DNA from: an uncultured Bacilli bacterium
Lineage (GTDB): Bacteria > Bacillota_I > Bacilli_A > RF39 > UBA660
Direction of reading: 5' to 3'
Assembly (NCBI GenBank): GCA_934102355.1
Contig: CAKOSO010000006.1
Location: 1-58,921, forward strand
Length of the DNA: 58,921 bases
Part shown: positions 26,076 through 32,827 of the stretch, one piece after another
Layout: each line of letters opens with the position of its first letter
Numbering within the stretch: position 1 is the first letter of the stretch
Translations under genes and position numbers: made by a program
The notes under the pieces: generated by a model
Database searches by the model: none
The model's input: only the letters and a program-made list of their open reading frames with translations
What the model was told of the DNA's origin: nothing

Positions 26076-26105
26076 TTGATTTTTATATGAAAGTTGTGCT
26101 ATTAT
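26076..26105 (+). promoter_or_regulatory. Promoter of the tRNA-Met/Leu operon
   Basis: TTGATT (26076-26081), an 18-base spacer and TATTAT (26100-26105), 13 bases before the first tRNA base. Confidence 0.6.
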
Positions 26106-26118
26106 TAATAACGTTGAT

Positions 26119-26196
26119 GGACCTTTAGCTCAGTTGGTTAGCAGCATCCGGCTCATAACCGGGCGGTCGTAGGTTCGAGTCCTACAGGGTCCACCA
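26119..26196 (+). tRNA. tRNA with CAT anticodon (elongator Met or Ile2)
   Basis: The acceptor stem GGACCTT/AGGGTCC is fully paired (one G-U). The anticodon CAT is at 26154-26156 within CTCATAA, the T arm is TAGGTTCGAGTCCTA, and CCA is encoded at 26194-26196. The D stem has a C-C mismatch at the 13:22 position. The paired 1:72 end excludes initiator Met. The CTCATAA loop fits both elongator Met and lysidine-modified Ile2; these cannot be separated by eye. Confidence 0.95.
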
Positions 26197-26199
26197 CTC

Positions 26200-26284
26200 G
26201 CGGGTATGGCGGAATTGGCAGACGCACTAGACTTAGGATCTAGCGGAGTGATCCATGGGGGTTCAAGTCCCTTTACCCGCACCA
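26200..26284 (+). tRNA. tRNA-Leu (TAG anticodon)
   Basis: A class II tRNA with acceptor GCGGGTA/TACCCGC, anticodon TAG at 26234-26236 in loop CTTAGGA, a long variable arm, T arm GGGTTCAAGTCCC and encoded CCA. It lies 3 bases after the CAT tRNA and directly abuts the structured RNA candidate downstream. Confidence 0.96.
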
Positions 26285-26478
26285 AACTGATAAATAAACT
26301 TGGAACTTTTCGAGTAAAGATAAAACGACTTGCTAAAAGGTCGTTTTTATGTTATTCTGTATGTAGATGAGGAAATCTTCATAAAATATTAAAGGAGCAC
26401 TTAATATCGCATGTTGAGTGTAGCCGATTTGATTGGTTCCACCTAAATCATTGCTGAGTTAGGTGGATTTCTTTTATA
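26285..26478 (+). ncRNA. Structured RNA candidate, copy A, directly 3' of tRNA-Leu
   Basis: About 194 bases without a coding frame. It begins with the 19-base box AAACTGATAAATAAACTTG (26284-26302), exactly shared with copy B at 26712, then ...CTTTTCGAGT. Four hairpins follow in the same order as in copy B: the ACTTG/CGAGT stem, AACGACTT/AGGTCGTT, ATGTAGAT/ATCTTCAT followed by AAAAT, and a GC-richer stem (GGAGCACTT with GAGTGTAGCC). It ends in a terminator hairpin, TCCACCTAA (26438-26446) with TTAGGTGGA, 12-base loop ATCATTGCTGAG, then a T-rich run. It is probably transcribed with the tRNAs. No match to a known RNA class recognised. Confidence 0.6.
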
Positions 26479-26711
26479 TTAATACTATAAATAGTAAGAA
26501 TAGTAAAAGGAAGATAATTATTACTAGAGATAGAATTAAAAAATCCTTGTAATTAACTAAAGTGTTGTTTTAGTAACACACTATGTTATTGATAAAGCCA
26601 ATAACTAAAATTAAGCAAAAATATGTTATATTTATATAGTAGGTAGTAGTTATTGCTACCTATAAATTTATGCTTAGTGGTTGTTGTACTCCAACCAAAA
26701 AGACACCAACT

Positions 26712-26890
26712 AAACTGATAAATAAACTTGAGCTTTTCGAGTTTAAGTAAAAAAAGTTTTTTATGATAATATTAGCATGTAAGTAAGAAACTTGCATAAA
26801 ATAAAAAAAGGGGAACATTTGCAAGTGAATGTCTCCTCTAATTAAATAGGATTGACACTCTATCAATGCTGAAGAGTGTCTATTTTTTAT
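26712..26890 (+). ncRNA. Structured RNA candidate, copy B
   Basis: A second copy of the structure at 26285-26478. It starts with the same 19-base box and a stronger first stem (AAACTTGA/TCGAGTTT). It then has AAAAAA/TTTTTT, ATGTAAGT/ACTTGCAT followed by AAAAT, AGGGGAACATT/AATGTCTCCTCT, and a terminator hairpin GACACTCT/AGAGTGTC (26854-26880) with 11-base loop ATCAATGCTGA and a T-run. Stem sequences differ from copy A but remain paired, while the box and terminator loop are conserved; this is covariation-like evidence for a functional RNA. The DNA between the copies (26479-26711) holds small hairpins (for example GGTAG/CTACC near 26641-26661) and no gene. Confidence 0.6.
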
Positions 26891-26921
26891 TGCTAAAAAG
26901 TTAATCTTAAGAACTAAAGAG

Positions 26922-26949
26922 AGAAACTTGTAAAAAGTTTCTTTTTTTA
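26922..26949 (+). terminator. Terminator downstream of RNA copy B
   Basis: An 8-bp perfect stem AGAAACTT with loop GTAAA and a T7 run. It precedes the decayed DUF488-like frame, so it belongs to an upstream transcript. Confidence 0.75.
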
Positions 26950-26957
26950 AAAAATGA

Positions 26958-27332
26958 CATGATAATATCGAAAAAATTCCCGAAGAAGAAAATAACAGAT
27001 ACTATGTCCAAGAATACTGGAATCAAGTATTATCAAAATTAGATCCAGAAGAAATTTATGATGAACTAGACTATTCAACATTATTGAATTATGATTCAAA
27101 TACCAAGCTTTGTCATAGACATATAGTAGCAGCATGATTTGAAATATTATTAGATGAAAGTGTTCCTGAATTAGAAAAAAATGAATATCAGAAAGAAAAA
27201 ACAGGAAAATGTTATGATGGATATAGAAGAGCTGCATGCTACTTTAGATTGGATGCATATGAAGCAGAAGCAAAATATAATAAACAACATAATGAACAAC
27301 CATTAACAAGAAATAGAAAATTGGACACTTAA
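26958..27332 (+). pseudogene. Decayed DUF488-like gene
   Basis: One frame reads KIPEEENNRYYVQEYW, then LSKLDPEEIYDELDYSTLLN, CHRHIVAA, an in-frame TGA at 27135-27137, FEILLDESVPELE and on to TAA at 27332. The pattern of a tyrosine-rich start, KLDPEE, a strand ending before CHRH, then VAAW, is what I recall of DUF488 proteins; the TGA sits where Trp (VAAWFE) is expected. No start codon or ribosome-binding site precedes the frame, which is closed by TGA at 26955-26957, and the N-terminal half of the family is missing. Both a truncation and a nonsense change point to a pseudogene. Family assignment from memory. Confidence 0.6.
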
Positions 27333-27364
27333 TAAATATGATAGTTATTAGCTAAGTATTATAG

Positions 27365-27399
27365 ATTACCTAACTCAGTATTGATTTAGGTAATTTTTT
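27365..27399 (+). terminator. Terminator-like hairpin C with loop complementary to RNA A/B loops
   Basis: Stem ATTACCTAA/TTAGGTAAT with 12-base loop CTCAGTATTGAT (27374-27385), then T6. The loop is nearly the reverse complement of the terminator loops of RNA copies A and B, and the ACCTAA/TTAGGT stem core is shared with copy A. Confidence 0.65.
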
Positions 27400-27410
27400 A
27401 AAAAGTTTAT

Positions 27411-27439
27411 TTGATCGTAAAACAATTTTATGATATTAT
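27411..27439 (+). promoter_or_regulatory. Promoter of the transglutaminase-like gene
   Basis: TTGATC (27411-27416), a 17-base spacer and TATTAT (27434-27439), 24 bases before the start codon. Confidence 0.55.
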
Positions 27440-27463
27440 ATCGGTCGTTAAAGGGATGATAAT

Positions 27464-28540
27464 ATGTCAATAAATAAATTCATGGATAGCTGTGCCGAGC
27501 TACATAATCAAAAAGAAATCGGAGAAGTAGTACTTTATTTTCTGATGAATATTGGATTAGCAAAACTAGGATATTCAATACTTGATCAAAGCCTATTATT
27601 AGGTACTACAATAGTTAGTTTAATGATTGCGCCTATACCTGCGAGGATTGTACCAAAAATTATAGAAAATAAAGATATAAAAAAAGTATTAGTTTTATAT
27701 AAAGAATTTCTAAAAAATTATGATAAACTAAACAGAACATTCAAACTTGATAATCCAGTTGAGATATATGCAATGTTTAATTACTTATATACTAATGGAT
27801 ATTTATCAAAGAATAAAACATTTGAAGCTACAGAAAAAGAGGCAGTTGATGTAAGAAAATTATTTGGTACTGAAGTTATTAAAGGAAAAGGTGTATGTAG
27901 ACATTTATCTGCTATGCTAAAAGACATATTAAATGAACATGGTATAAATGCAAGTCAAATATCAGTATGTCAAAATAAACTTTTAGAAATACTTGATGCT
28001 GAAAGTTTAAGCAAACTTGATGATTCCGATTTACTTGATTATTATGCAACAAATATAAGAGATCAAGAATTGTTTGATCAATTTTTAACAATATATGAAG
28101 CTTTTAAAGAAGGAAAAGAACTAGATAGAAATAGTTTAAAAAAACTATTAGAAAAGCAAAAATTTCATAACAAAATAAATTTTAATCATGCCATAACATT
28201 TGCAGAAGATAATGATAATGTTTATTTTCTTGACCCAATGCAATCTAGAACATATCGATATGATGAATCAAGAAAAAATGTCGTAGTTGATAGTTACTGT
28301 GAATGCCAAATGAAATTGAATTTATCAATCGCTACTAATAGACACAGAAATATAATGAAAATGAAAAGATCTATAGCAAATAAAAAACCAACAATCAGTA
28401 AAGAAAAAGAAACAGAATTAATAGAAAAAACTAACAAAATATGCCAAGATAATACTGATATATTTGAAAAGTTTTATAAAGATAATCGTGAACTATATAG
28501 TGATATTTCAAATCAATTGTCAAGAGTGAGAAATATTTAA
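27464..28540 (+). CDS. Transglutaminase/papain-fold protein with complete catalytic triad
   Basis: A 358-residue protein. One hydrophobic segment near residues 23-60 (EVVLYFLMNIGLAKLGY then LLLGTTIVSLMIAPIPA) may anchor or associate it with membrane. The catalytic triad of the transglutaminase-like superfamily is visible: Cys145 in GKGVCRHLSAMLKDIL, His242 in NFNHAITFAED and Asp257 in VYFLDPMQSRTYRY. The family includes proteases and peptide-modifying enzymes. The C-terminal 80 residues are helical and charged. It has its own promoter and is followed by a CFI-box gene. Substrate unknown. Confidence 0.7.
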   Translation: MSINKFMDSCAELHNQKEIGEVVLYFLMNIGLAKLGYSILDQSLLLGTTIVSLMIAPIPARIVPKIIENKDIKKVLVLYKEFLKNYDKLNRTFKLDNPVEIYAMFNYLYTNGYLSKNKTFEATEKEAVDVRKLFGTEVIKGKGVCRHLSAMLKDILNEHGINASQISVCQNKLLEILDAESLSKLDDSDLLDYYATNIRDQELFDQFLTIYEAFKEGKELDRNSLKKLLEKQKFHNKINFNHAITFAEDNDNVYFLDPMQSRTYRYDESRKNVVVDSYCECQMKLNLSIATNRHRNIMKMKRSIANKKPTISKEKETELIEKTNKICQDNTDIFEKFYKDNRELYSDISNQLSRVRNI

Positions 28541-28599
28541 ATAAAACATTTACCAGAAATGAAATACATAATATAATAAACCCAAGGGAGAAAATAAAA

Positions 28600-28989
28600 A
28601 TGGTAGTGGAAAAAGAAAAGGACTTAAAAGATCCAAACTGTTACTTGACAATGGCATGCATGAAACATTTAAAAGAAGACTTTGATAATGATTGTTATGA
28701 ATTAACAATTATGAGATGGTTTAGAGATAACTTTATATCTGAAGAAGATATAAATCATTACTATGAAATAGCACCAACTATTGTAGAAATGATTAATAGT
28801 CAAAAAAATAGCGAAAAAATATATGATGAAATATATGAAACAGTTATATCAAAATGTATATTTGCTATAAAAAAAAGAGATTATGCTTTTGCATACAATA
28901 ATTGTAAAAATAGTGTCTTAAATTTAGAAAAAAAATATATAAAACCTGAAAAGCCATTAACTAGAGTTTTAACTCAAGTCAATAAATAA
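28600..28989 (+). CDS. CFI-box-type domain protein
   Basis: A 129-residue protein with the pattern CYLTMACMKH, CYELTIMRWFRDNFI, YYEIAPTIVEMIN and YAFAYNNCKNSVLNLEKKY. This matches the CFI-box (CFLTTACV...CYELTxLRxFRD) domain usually found at the C-terminus of larger proteins; here it stands alone. The cysteines and the LRxFRD-like helix are conserved. Function of the domain is not established. The ATG is preceded by GGGAG. It lies 59 bases after the transglutaminase-like gene. Confidence 0.65.
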   Translation: MVVEKEKDLKDPNCYLTMACMKHLKEDFDNDCYELTIMRWFRDNFISEEDINHYYEIAPTIVEMINSQKNSEKIYDEIYETVISKCIFAIKKRDYAFAYNNCKNSVLNLEKKYIKPEKPLTRVLTQVNK

Positions 28990-29015
28990 TTATGTAGAAA
29001 GAAGACTAAAAATAT

Positions 29016-29345
29016 ATGGAAAGAATATATAATAAATTGGTAAGAGATAACATTCCAAACATAATAAGGAAAAATAATGAAACACCAATAATTAGAGTAT
29101 TAAATGAAGACGAATATAAAAAAGAATTAGAGTTAAAACTATATGAAGAGTACAAAGAGGTAATAGAAGCAAAAGGAAATGAAAGATTAGAAGAGTTAGC
29201 AGATATGATAGAGGTAATTAAGGCTTTAGCAAACATTGAGAATAAAAACCTAAAAGATATTATTGATATAGCAGATGAGAAAGTAAATAAACGTGGAAGT
29301 TTTAGTAATAGAATTTTTTTAGAAAAAGTTATTGAATCAAAATAA
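29016..29345 (+). CDS. MazG-like nucleoside triphosphate pyrophosphohydrolase
   Basis: A 109-residue all-alpha protein of the MazG/phosphoribosyl-ATP pyrophosphohydrolase superfamily. It has YNKLVRDNIPNIIRKN at the N-terminus, the metal-binding EEYKEVIEAKG and EELADMIEVIKAL helices (E-x-x-E and E-x-x-D patterns) and KRGSFSNRIFLEKV near the C-terminus. Such proteins are predicted to remove non-canonical NTPs. Spacing from the CFI-box gene is 26 bases with only a weak AGAAG ribosome-binding site. A bidirectional-looking terminator follows. Confidence 0.85.
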   Translation: MERIYNKLVRDNIPNIIRKNNETPIIRVLNEDEYKKELELKLYEEYKEVIEAKGNERLEELADMIEVIKALANIENKNLKDIIDIADEKVNKRGSFSNRIFLEKVIESK

Positions 29346-29376
29346 AAGAAGTTAAAAATTAAACTTCTTTTATTTT
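29344..29376. terminator. Terminator after MazG-like gene
   Basis: A 10-bp stem AAAAGAAGTT/AACTTCTTTT around the loop TAAAAATT, starting at the stop codon. Confidence 0.75.
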
Positions 29377-29466
29377 ACATATAAAGTGTAAACTGAAACA
29401 ATAAAGTATTGAAAAAACAAATACTAATAAATACAATATAAGTAGAAAAGGAGAAGGAAGACAATT

Positions 29467-30396
29467 ATGGAAGAAAATAACGTTTCAAAAAATCAAGGTA
29501 GCAACAAAAGACTAATTATATTATTAATCATATTAGTAGTACTTGTTGCAGGGTTATTGGTTTATAAGTATGTTTTCATGAATAGAGGAAACAACAATAA
29601 CAACAATAATGAACTAAATAACAATCAAGAAGAAGTTGCAAAAATAAGTGAAGAAGAAGTAAAGAAAATCTATGACACAATACTATATAAAGGAATCAAT
29701 GATTATAGCTATGGATTATACTTTAAAGAAAAAGTTGATTCATCAAATGTAATGCCATTTGTAGTTTTAGCACTAAAAAATTATGTTGATGGAAAAAATA
29801 TTGAAATTCATCAATGGGCATTTAGTGATGGAAGCACAACTAATATCATTGGACTTTCAACTGGAGAAGATCAAGTAACAAAATTTGAAAATGCAACAGA
29901 ACAACAAGGAAAGATAACCAAAGAAAACATCATAAGTTATATTAAGGAAAAATATGGTGTTGAAGTTACAAAAGACCAAATAACAGATGGAAAATGGTTT
30001 GGATCAATGACTGAAGTTAAAGATTTTGGTGATTATGTTGTTATAGGTTATAAACCAGCAGGAGGAGCATCCCTAAAAATAGAAAGAAGTATGACTAAAT
30101 ATGAACAACAAGGTAAAAATCTAATTATATATGATAACGCTTTAGCTTTATCAGCAGAATCAGGATCAATTGGTTATGCAACTTACATCAATTTTGATGG
30201 AGATGATATCAAAAGATTCTCAACTGGATCAACAGGTGATTTAGTTGATGAAAAAAATACTGTAGTAACTCAAGAAGATATAACAAAATTTGTTAACGAT
30301 TCATTAAAAAATGGAACAGCAGGATCATATAAACATACATTTACATTAGGTAGTGATAATACATATCACTGGGTATCATCAGAAAAAATAAATTAA
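29467..30396 (+). CDS. Membrane-anchored extracellular protein with Asn-rich linker
   Basis: A 309-residue protein not recognised as a known family. It has a short cytosolic N-terminus, one membrane helix at about 18-38 (LIILLIILVVLVAGLLVYKY), a poly-Asn linker (NRGNNNNNNNELNNNQ), and an extracellular domain of about 240 residues. The latter has pairs of residues suggesting a mixed alpha/beta fold (VEVTKDQITDGKWFG, DFGDYVVIGYKPAGG). No cysteines or lipobox are present. A strong ribosome-binding site (AGGAGAAGGAAG) and a strong terminator indicate a single-gene transcript. Confidence 0.7.
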   Translation: MEENNVSKNQGSNKRLIILLIILVVLVAGLLVYKYVFMNRGNNNNNNNELNNNQEEVAKISEEEVKKIYDTILYKGINDYSYGLYFKEKVDSSNVMPFVVLALKNYVDGKNIEIHQWAFSDGSTTNIIGLSTGEDQVTKFENATEQQGKITKENIISYIKEKYGVEVTKDQITDGKWFGSMTEVKDFGDYVVIGYKPAGGASLKIERSMTKYEQQGKNLIIYDNALALSAESGSIGYATYINFDGDDIKRFSTGSTGDLVDEKNTVVTQEDITKFVNDSLKNGTAGSYKHTFTLGSDNTYHWVSSEKIN

Positions 30397-30397
30397 T

Positions 30398-30420
30398 AAA
30401 AGGCTTCGGCCTTTTTATTT
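30398..30420 (+). terminator. Terminator with TTCG tetraloop
   Basis: AAAAGGC, TTCG, GCCTTTT, then T-rich sequence, immediately after the stop of the 29467 gene. Confidence 0.92.
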
Positions 30421-30579
30421 TGTCTAAATTTATAAAATTAAAAACACAGTTTTTTAGAAAAAAATATAATCATAGGAATATTTATAGATTTTGTATTTCT
30501 TTTACAACCGAAATTAAATATTTAGCCATTTGCAATTCTTTTAAATATTTAATATCCTCTTTGTGAAAGGAGGTGAAAA

Positions 30580-30912
30580 ATGTTAAATCAGGTTGTTTTG
30601 GTAGGAAGATTAACAAGTGATCCAGTCATAAAAGAAGTTCAAAATAACAAAGTTAGTAATATTACTTTAGCAGTTCCAAGAAGTTATAAAAATGTAAATG
30701 GCGAATATGAAACAGATTTTATAAATTGTACTTTATGGCAGGGTATAGCATCAAATGCAAAAGAATATTGTAAAAAAGGAGATATAGTAGGAATAAGAGG
30801 AAGATTAGAGGTAAATGTATACGAGAAAGATGAAGATAAAAAATACATAACTAATGTAATAGTAGAAAAGTTATCATTCTTATCAAGTAATAAACCAAAG
30901 GAAGCAGAATAA
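30580..30912 (+). CDS. ssb: Short single-stranded DNA-binding protein (SsbB-like)
   Basis: A 110-residue OB-fold SSB starting MLNQVVLVGRLTSDPVIKEV, with ITLAVPRSYKN and FINCTLWQGIASNAKEYCKKGDI-like core (family W-G-x-x-A and KG motifs) and RGRLEVNVYE. It stops soon after the OB fold (SSNKPKEAE) and lacks the disordered linker and acidic DDDxPF tip of replicative SSB. This truncated form resembles Bacillus SsbB (YwpH), which acts on incoming DNA in competence; with pilus genes in the window that is a reasonable inference. AAAGGAGGTG ribosome-binding site. Confidence 0.85.
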   Translation: MLNQVVLVGRLTSDPVIKEVQNNKVSNITLAVPRSYKNVNGEYETDFINCTLWQGIASNAKEYCKKGDIVGIRGRLEVNVYEKDEDKKYITNVIVEKLSFLSSNKPKEAE

Positions 30913-30926
30913 TATGCTTCTTTTTA
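30901..30926 (+). terminator. Terminator overlapping the ssb stop codon
   Basis: GAAGCA (30901-30906) and TGCTTC (30915-30920) flank the stop codon and lead into T5. Confidence 0.7.
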
Positions 30927-31085
30927 TTAAAACATAAATTATTATAAAAAATGTAATACAAACCTAAAATTTTATAGCAATAAAAGGATTTACTAAAAAT
31001 ATATTCATCAGTTTAACTTTAGGATAATTTCGACATTTTTTATTTTCATTCTTTTTATAATGAAGATAAGAAATGAGGTGTGAAT

Positions 31086-31439
31086 ATGTTTTTAGCCATG
31101 AGAATAAAGGAATCTAGACTAAAACAAAATTTAACACAGCAAGAACTTGGTGATTTATTAAAAGTTTCAAAAGTTAGTGTATGCCTTTGGGAAAAGGGAG
31201 TAAAGAAACCTAGTTCAAAAAACTTACTTCAGTTATCTAAAGTATTAAATGTTCCTTTAGAATATTTAATAGGTAATGATAGTTATGTAATATCAGAAGA
31301 TAACCAATCATACGGACTTATGATGGCAAAAGAAGAAATAGAAATAATAAAAGAATTAAGAAACCATAATAAACTATATACGACATTATTAGAAAATCCA
31401 AAGAGAACTTTTGATAGAATTGATAAAAATCTTTTTTAG
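31086..31439 (+). CDS. XRE-family helix-turn-helix regulator
   Basis: A 117-residue protein. Residues 4-60 form a Cro/CI HTH: RIKESRLKQNLTQQELGDLL, then VSKVSVCLWEKGVKKPS and LLQLSKVLNVPLEYLIG. The C-terminal part is a short helical region (EEIEIIKELRNHNKLY) that could dimerise, as in SinR-like proteins. The ATG at 31086 is 5 bases after GAGGTG; the GTG at 31080 lies within that site. It stands alone between ssb and the nucleoside phosphorylase gene; targets unknown. Confidence 0.85.
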   Translation: MFLAMRIKESRLKQNLTQQELGDLLKVSKVSVCLWEKGVKKPSSKNLLQLSKVLNVPLEYLIGNDSYVISEDNQSYGLMMAKEEIEIIKELRNHNKLYTTLLENPKRTFDRIDKNLF

Positions 31440-31495
31440 ATTTTTTTATTTTAAAAAAATAATTTAACTTATGATATAATCATAATGGTGATACT

Positions 31496-32755
31496 ATGAA
31501 TTATGAACAAATACTAAATAAAAAGAAAAGGAATGAAGTTTTATCATTTGAAGAACTATCATTTTTCTTTAATGGTTATATAAATAATAAAATAGATGAT
31601 GATATAATGACAGTAATGTTAAAACTAATTTGTAAATATGGCCTTACTGATAAAGAAATTTATGATTTAACAGATATATTTATAAATAGTGGTGACACTC
31701 TAGATCTATCAAGTTTTGGTACAGTAGTTGATAAACATTCAACAGGAGGAGTAGGAGATAAAACAACGTTAATAATTGCACCAATTATAGCAGTATCCGG
31801 AATTAAAATAGCAAAAATGAGTGGTAGAGCATTAGGTTATACCGGTGGAACAATTGACAAATTAGAAAGTATCAAAGGATTTAATGTTAATTTAAGTGAA
31901 GAAGAGTTCAAAAAAGAATTACAAGATATAAACATGGTAATAACTAGTCAGACAGCAAACCTATGCCCAATGGATAAAAAAGTTTATGCACTAAGAGATG
32001 TAACAAATACTACCTCATCAATAGCATTAATTGCAGTATCCATAATGAGTAAGAAAATAGCAAGTGGTGCAAAATTTATATTAATTGATATAAAAGTTGG
32101 AAAAGGTGCTCTTGTAAAAAATTTAAAAGAAGCTAAAGAACTATCTAGTTTAATGATTAAAATAGGTAGAAAATATAATAGAAAAGTAAAGTGTATATTA
32201 AGTGATATGAATAATCCTTTAGGGGATAACATAGGGAATGCTTTAGAAATACTAGAAGTAATTGATGTATTAAATGGAAAACAAAATAAATTAAGTGACC
32301 TATGTATTTATATGTCATCATTAATTATAAGTATTGAAAAAGATATAACATTTAGTGATGCTAAGCAAGAAGTGCAAAACTTAATTGAATCAAAAAAAGC
32401 ACTAAACAAGTTTTATGAATTCGTAAAATATCAAAAAGGTGATATTAACTCCATAAAAATAAGTTGTAAAAAAGAAGAAATTTTATCACCATTTTCTGGT
32501 TATATCAAATCAATAGATGCTAAAAAAATAGGAATGTATTCAATGTCTTTAGGAGCAGGAAGAATTAAAAAAGATGACAAAATAAACTATGAAGCTGGTA
32601 TTATACTAAATAAAAATGTTGGTGATTACATATCAAAAGGTGAGCTTTTATGTACTTTATACGGAGATAAAAAGGCTCCATTTAGCGTAAAAGAAATATA
32701 TAAACATTCTAGATTTAAACCAAAAAATAAAAATATAATTATTGATACAATTTAG
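31496..32755 (+). CDS. pdp: Pyrimidine-nucleoside (thymidine) phosphorylase
   Basis: A 419-residue enzyme cleaving thymidine or uridine with phosphate. The family signature is SGRALGYTGGTIDKLES at about 105-121. The phosphate loop appears as DKHSTGGVGDKTTL, and other motifs are TSQTANLCPMDKKVYALRD and DIKVGKGALVKN. It is slightly shorter than the usual 430 residues. The purine counterpart deoD is 5 kb downstream in the same direction, giving a nucleoside salvage set but not an operon. GGTGATACT ribosome-binding region. Confidence 0.93.
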   Translation: MNYEQILNKKKRNEVLSFEELSFFFNGYINNKIDDDIMTVMLKLICKYGLTDKEIYDLTDIFINSGDTLDLSSFGTVVDKHSTGGVGDKTTLIIAPIIAVSGIKIAKMSGRALGYTGGTIDKLESIKGFNVNLSEEEFKKELQDINMVITSQTANLCPMDKKVYALRDVTNTTSSIALIAVSIMSKKIASGAKFILIDIKVGKGALVKNLKEAKELSSLMIKIGRKYNRKVKCILSDMNNPLGDNIGNALEILEVIDVLNGKQNKLSDLCIYMSSLIISIEKDITFSDAKQEVQNLIESKKALNKFYEFVKYQKGDINSIKISCKKEEILSPFSGYIKSIDAKKIGMYSMSLGAGRIKKDDKINYEAGIILNKNVGDYISKGELLCTLYGDKKAPFSVKEIYKHSRFKPKNKNIIIDTI

Positions 32756-32783
32756 TGACAAAAAAATTTTTATGTGCTATAAT
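32755..32783 (+). promoter_or_regulatory. Promoter of RNase J-like gene
   Basis: GTGACA (32755-32760), a 17-base spacer and TATAAT (32778-32783). Confidence 0.7.
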
Positions 32784-32827
32784 TAGCTAGTCATGTCATA
32801 CTTTATAAAATTACGAAAGGAGAAATT

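Noticed and set aside
26660..26866. Minus-strand open frame across structured RNA copy B.
   Set aside because: Composition is arbitrary, there is no ribosome-binding site, and the frame is not conserved in copy A, whose RNA structure is.
27135..27137. TGA read as tryptophan (mycoplasma-type code), since the decayed gene has TGA at a Trp position and TGA stops are rare.
   Set aside because: Every intact gene uses TGG for Trp and none is interrupted by TGA, and TGA terminates at 15469-15471 and 46440-46442. Rarity fits base composition.
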